This document shows positions 40,701 through 41,564 of a stretch of 41,564 bases of DNA, piece after piece. This stretch comes from JAJUFS01 sp964599565 (GTDB lineage: Bacteria > Pseudomonadota > Gammaproteobacteria > Natronospirales > JAJUFS01). The position numbers were made by a program, and so were the translations under genes. The notes below the pieces were generated by a model. That model made no database searches, was not told where the DNA came from, and was given only the letters and a program-made list of their open reading frames with translations. Location: positions 1-41,564 of the forward strand of contig CAZRFE010000013.1 in NCBI GenBank assembly GCA_964599565.1, given 5' to 3'. Position 1 is the first letter of the stretch. Every line of letters begins with the position of its first letter.

Positions 40701-41564
40701 GTTGTACTGGATGGTGAAGTCCACGCCCTGCAGGTAGGCCTGGTGCTTGTTGTAGTCGTCGATCAGTGCGTTGCCGTGGAAGTAGTTACCTTCGACAAGC
40801 ACGTTGCGCATGATGTCCGCTTCGCCGTTGTTGGTCGTGGATGCGGTGAACATGCCGTTGTTGCAATGGGTGATCTCGTTGCCGCGGATGACGATGTCCG
40901 TCGCGCGCTGAAGGCGGATGCACGCCGCGCCATCGTCATAAGCGTAGTCTTCTCCATCGCTTCCGGAATAGGTGTTGACGGTGTTGTCGGTATCGTTTGC
41001 GAGCGTGTCCGCGATCTTCAGGCCTTCGATCTCGATGTGCGAGATGCGCGTGCCCGCATCCGGGCTGATGACGCTGATGATGCCGTAGGGCTGGACGTAT
41101 TCGAGTGCGCCGGCGTCGCCGATGATTTCCACGAAGTCGTCCGCCGTGCGCGTCAGCGCATCACGGCCGGTGATGTAGGGACGTTCGCCGTTCGGGCCTG
41201 CGACGCCGCAGATGCGCAGCGGTTCTTCCTCGCTGCCACCTGTGATGACGAGGATCTTTTCGCTGTACGGCGTCTCGCGGTAGTGGATGCGAACGGTGTC
41301 GCCCGCGCCGAGCGATTCCCAGGGAACGTCGCGGATGTTTTCAAACGGCTGGCCGGGGCCGACGCGGTAGTCGTCGCCTGAACCCGTGTGTTCGCAACTC
41401 GTGGTGAACGCATTCCACTCGCCGGGCGGCTCACCGGGGCCGGGATCATTCGGATCATTCGGATCATTCGGATCATTCGGATCGTTCGGATCGTTCGGGT
41501 CATTCGGGTCATTCGGATCATTCGGATCATTCGGATCATTCGGATCATTCGGATCATTCGGATC
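37707..41564 (-). CDS. Large parallel beta-helix repeat protein with (Asp-Pro-Asn)n segment, 5' end outside window
   Basis: An open frame of 1286 codons runs from the window edge to the stop at 37707; the N-terminus is missing. From the visible N-terminus: at least 13 Asp-Pro-Asn repeats (residues 1-40); a Pro/Gly hinge; a domain with YRVGPGQPFENIRDVPWESL and GDTVRIHYRETPYSEK; and a right-handed parallel beta-helix with recurrent INxxGNxI-type rungs (DIVIRGNEITHCNNGMF, NVLVEGNYFHGN, VYIYGNILNIFG). An inserted beta region follows (about 430-560), then an Asp/Gly-rich linker (about 736-771), and a second beta-helix (about 880-1200; EIAHNIIENNVGG, VHHNIVRNN, RIYGNIVIGNEG, DIHDNVVVGNEG). Parallel beta-helices are typical of polysaccharide lyases, hydrolases and adhesins. 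No catalytic set is recognised, so an extracellular carbohydrate-binding, -cleaving or adhesive role is inferred only. Confidence 0.85.
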   Translation of the reverse strand, partial: DPNDPNDPNDPNDPNDPNDPNDPNDPNDPNDPNDPNDPNDPGPGEPPGEWNAFTTSCEHTGSGDDYRVGPGQPFENIRDVPWESLGAGDTVRIHYRETPYSEKILVITGGSEEEPLRICGVAGPNGERPYITGRDALTRTADDFVEIIGDAGALEYVQPYGIISVISPDAGTRISHIEIEGLKIADTLANDTDNTVNTYSGSDGEDYAYDDGAACIRLQRATDIVIRGNEITHCNNGMFTASTTNNGEADIMRNVLVEGNYFHGNALIDDYNKHQAYLQGVDFTIQYNYFGQPRFTEEATYIGNDLKTRIVGLTVRYNYFENGAHTLDLIEVEDFADLIFPWRYARYRATALAGEDAATLAEYDARQQADWAKHQDVYIYGNILNIFGPRGTTNALHFGYDQSPHDRNIATFWFYHNTYVSQTDESTNDNPTRLLHCCQTYEDSFYLDEAHLHGANGARFTMAYLPSSLRNTPFGYSINHTVFFRVNGTTILDGPNDEGLALRDGEWWRLRFHADGDGAGADTSYWYLEDYVAGGGGTADGDASDLLAALGDAASEWHYVVEGTDYGRMHSLAPEEFPNVRALNNVFHLASETPGAERRYWQFNRFKADRLTLGRNWITAGWDEGPSWGSPGVGNSNTPPFAMHAGANDSHHVAFAEPLITGAELPVDLDTFLPLADGPLADAPAATLPVEIPAQHLPQFEISVSPAAAPGKLWWRERTGLATLGAMEIAEDSPASDDNTDGGGDGDDDGDGDGDGDGDDNGSGGPGGEDNVVAAPPLSAAYSAIPSAGILPLAALDVYGCDGNSSDIEFTRHVYVDDYDGAADPPAGNGSIASPYSSIHAAFMSVDDDEAVAICIAEGTYEEFVGNLADTYNGNRVYALIGGFVDDGNFGTRDPLAHPSHLIAPNRDPDTAALLFGNVFSIVIDGLEISGGRHGVRVAGYSAGRTLKIVNSHVHDNGIESQNGLSGAGINVSGSLLEIAHNIIENNVGGFSGAGIYVGGGASSDRNTKNLETQQLFVTGAEALVHHNIVRNNILRHDTAHGVGISVAMNSRIYGNIVIGNEGHALPASGDAVGGGIFVHSQYVTTRITGNWVQDNYALNAGSGIFVDEAAIADIHDNVVVGNEGRGAITVDGRGGDTNAFEDRGYATVFHNTVVGNTDGALLASDSTIHAFNNILYGNGGTDLGFLTSGTQPELIVADYNRLTGTYSGQQFDIGAHNTSAEPGFIDLAGGNYRLAPGSPLRGMGTGMFAPAFDHPEASYVPGPDFDGNSRSGSTPDPGAFTSQN
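39252..39356 (-). repeat. Asp/Gly-rich linker coding repeat inside the beta-helix gene
   Basis: About 105 bp of degenerate GAT-GGC/GAC-GGT codon pairs encode an Asp-Gly run (DGDGDGDGDGDD and flanks) joining the two beta-helix parts. The spacing of acidic residues resembles calcium-binding linkers such as thrombospondin type 3 repeats, though no exact motif is met. It is likely a flexible or Ca-stabilised hinge. Confidence 0.8.
41445..41564. repeat. 9-bp tandem repeat array encoding (Asp-Pro-Asn)n, runs off the window end
   Basis: Thirteen complete 9-bp units (plus-strand consensus ATCATTCGG, 41445-41561) plus three bases of the next. Nine units are identical. Units at 41481-41498 read ATCGTTCGG and those at 41499-41516 read GTCATTCGG. 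On the coding (minus) strand all 13 read Pro-Asn-Asp in frame and every variant is silent (AAT/AAC, GAT/GAC). The array continues past the window edge. Confidence 0.97.

Noticed and set aside
39477..41381. Plus-strand open frame of 634 codons opposite the beta-helix gene
   Set aside because: The minus strand encodes regular beta-helix rungs over the same span; the plus-strand translation is Val/Arg/Ala-rich without a domain or start context.
41153..41557. Minus-strand frame reading Met-Ile-Arg repeats through the 9-bp array
   Set aside because: It is the wrong frame of the DPN repeat. The DPN frame joins without a stop to the long beta-helix coding region; this frame loses all similarity after the array.

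Overview
The window reads as chromosomal DNA of a GC-rich gammaproteobacterium. The main evidence is gene order. ndk-rlmN-pilW-rodZ-hisS-yfgM-bamB-der, xseA (divergent from) guaB-guaA, and tadA-mltF-purL follow the arrangement known from Escherichia coli and other Gammaproteobacteria. A serine O-succinyltransferase of the type I associate with Xanthomonadales, the Pseudomonas-style HutF/HutG histidine route, DUF1820 and a YbiI-type zinc finger fit the same class. No phage, insertion sequence, CRISPR array or plasmid function is visible, and species cannot be named from this stretch.

Layout. Positions 1-7816 hold the 3' end of ndk and a co-directional housekeeping block: 23S rRNA/tRNA methylation (rlmN), pilus pilotin (pilW), cell shape (rodZ), histidyl-tRNA synthetase, two outer-membrane-assembly/periplasmic factors (yfgM, bamB) and the ribosome-assembly GTPase der. 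Positions 7836-13029 hold an accessory insert relative to E. coli: an M16 zinc peptidase, a DUF924 protein, a MetX/CysX-type acyltransferase and a cysteine dioxygenase, closed by a strong bidirectional terminator. M23 peptidase and xseA run leftwards from about 15225. guaB and guaA run rightwards from a good sigma70-like promoter. tadA and mltF converge almost end to end. A short stretch then carries tRNA-Ser(CGA), a cold-shock protein, a DUF1820 protein and an MBL-fold hydrolase before purL.

From 26415 to 36047 lies a scattered but complete histidine-degradation set. hutU (with a glutathione-transferase-like gene overlapping its stop) sits directly behind purL. hutI-hutH run leftwards, and hutF-hutG run rightwards from a 72-bp divergent interval. 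Together they can convert histidine to urocanate, imidazolonepropionate, formiminoglutamate, N-formylglutamate and glutamate plus formate. Between the two hut blocks lie a YbiI-like zinc finger, a fused nucleotidyltransferase-HEPN protein and a DUF4382 lipoprotein. No hutC regulator or histidine/urocanate transporter is visible.

The right end carries a small outer-membrane beta-barrel candidate, a ferredoxin/flavodoxin-NADP reductase, a 19-bp hairpin terminator, and a very large, 5'-incomplete gene for an exported-looking parallel beta-helix protein. That protein begins (in this window) with at least thirteen Asp-Pro-Asn repeats. The repeat is a 9-bp DNA array that runs off the end of the window, so its true length is unknown.

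The items most worth a second look are the (DPN)n beta-helix protein, the MNT-HEPN fusion, the serine acyltransferase/cysteine dioxygenase pair, the palindromic element behind guaA, and the missing ispG in an otherwise conserved operon.
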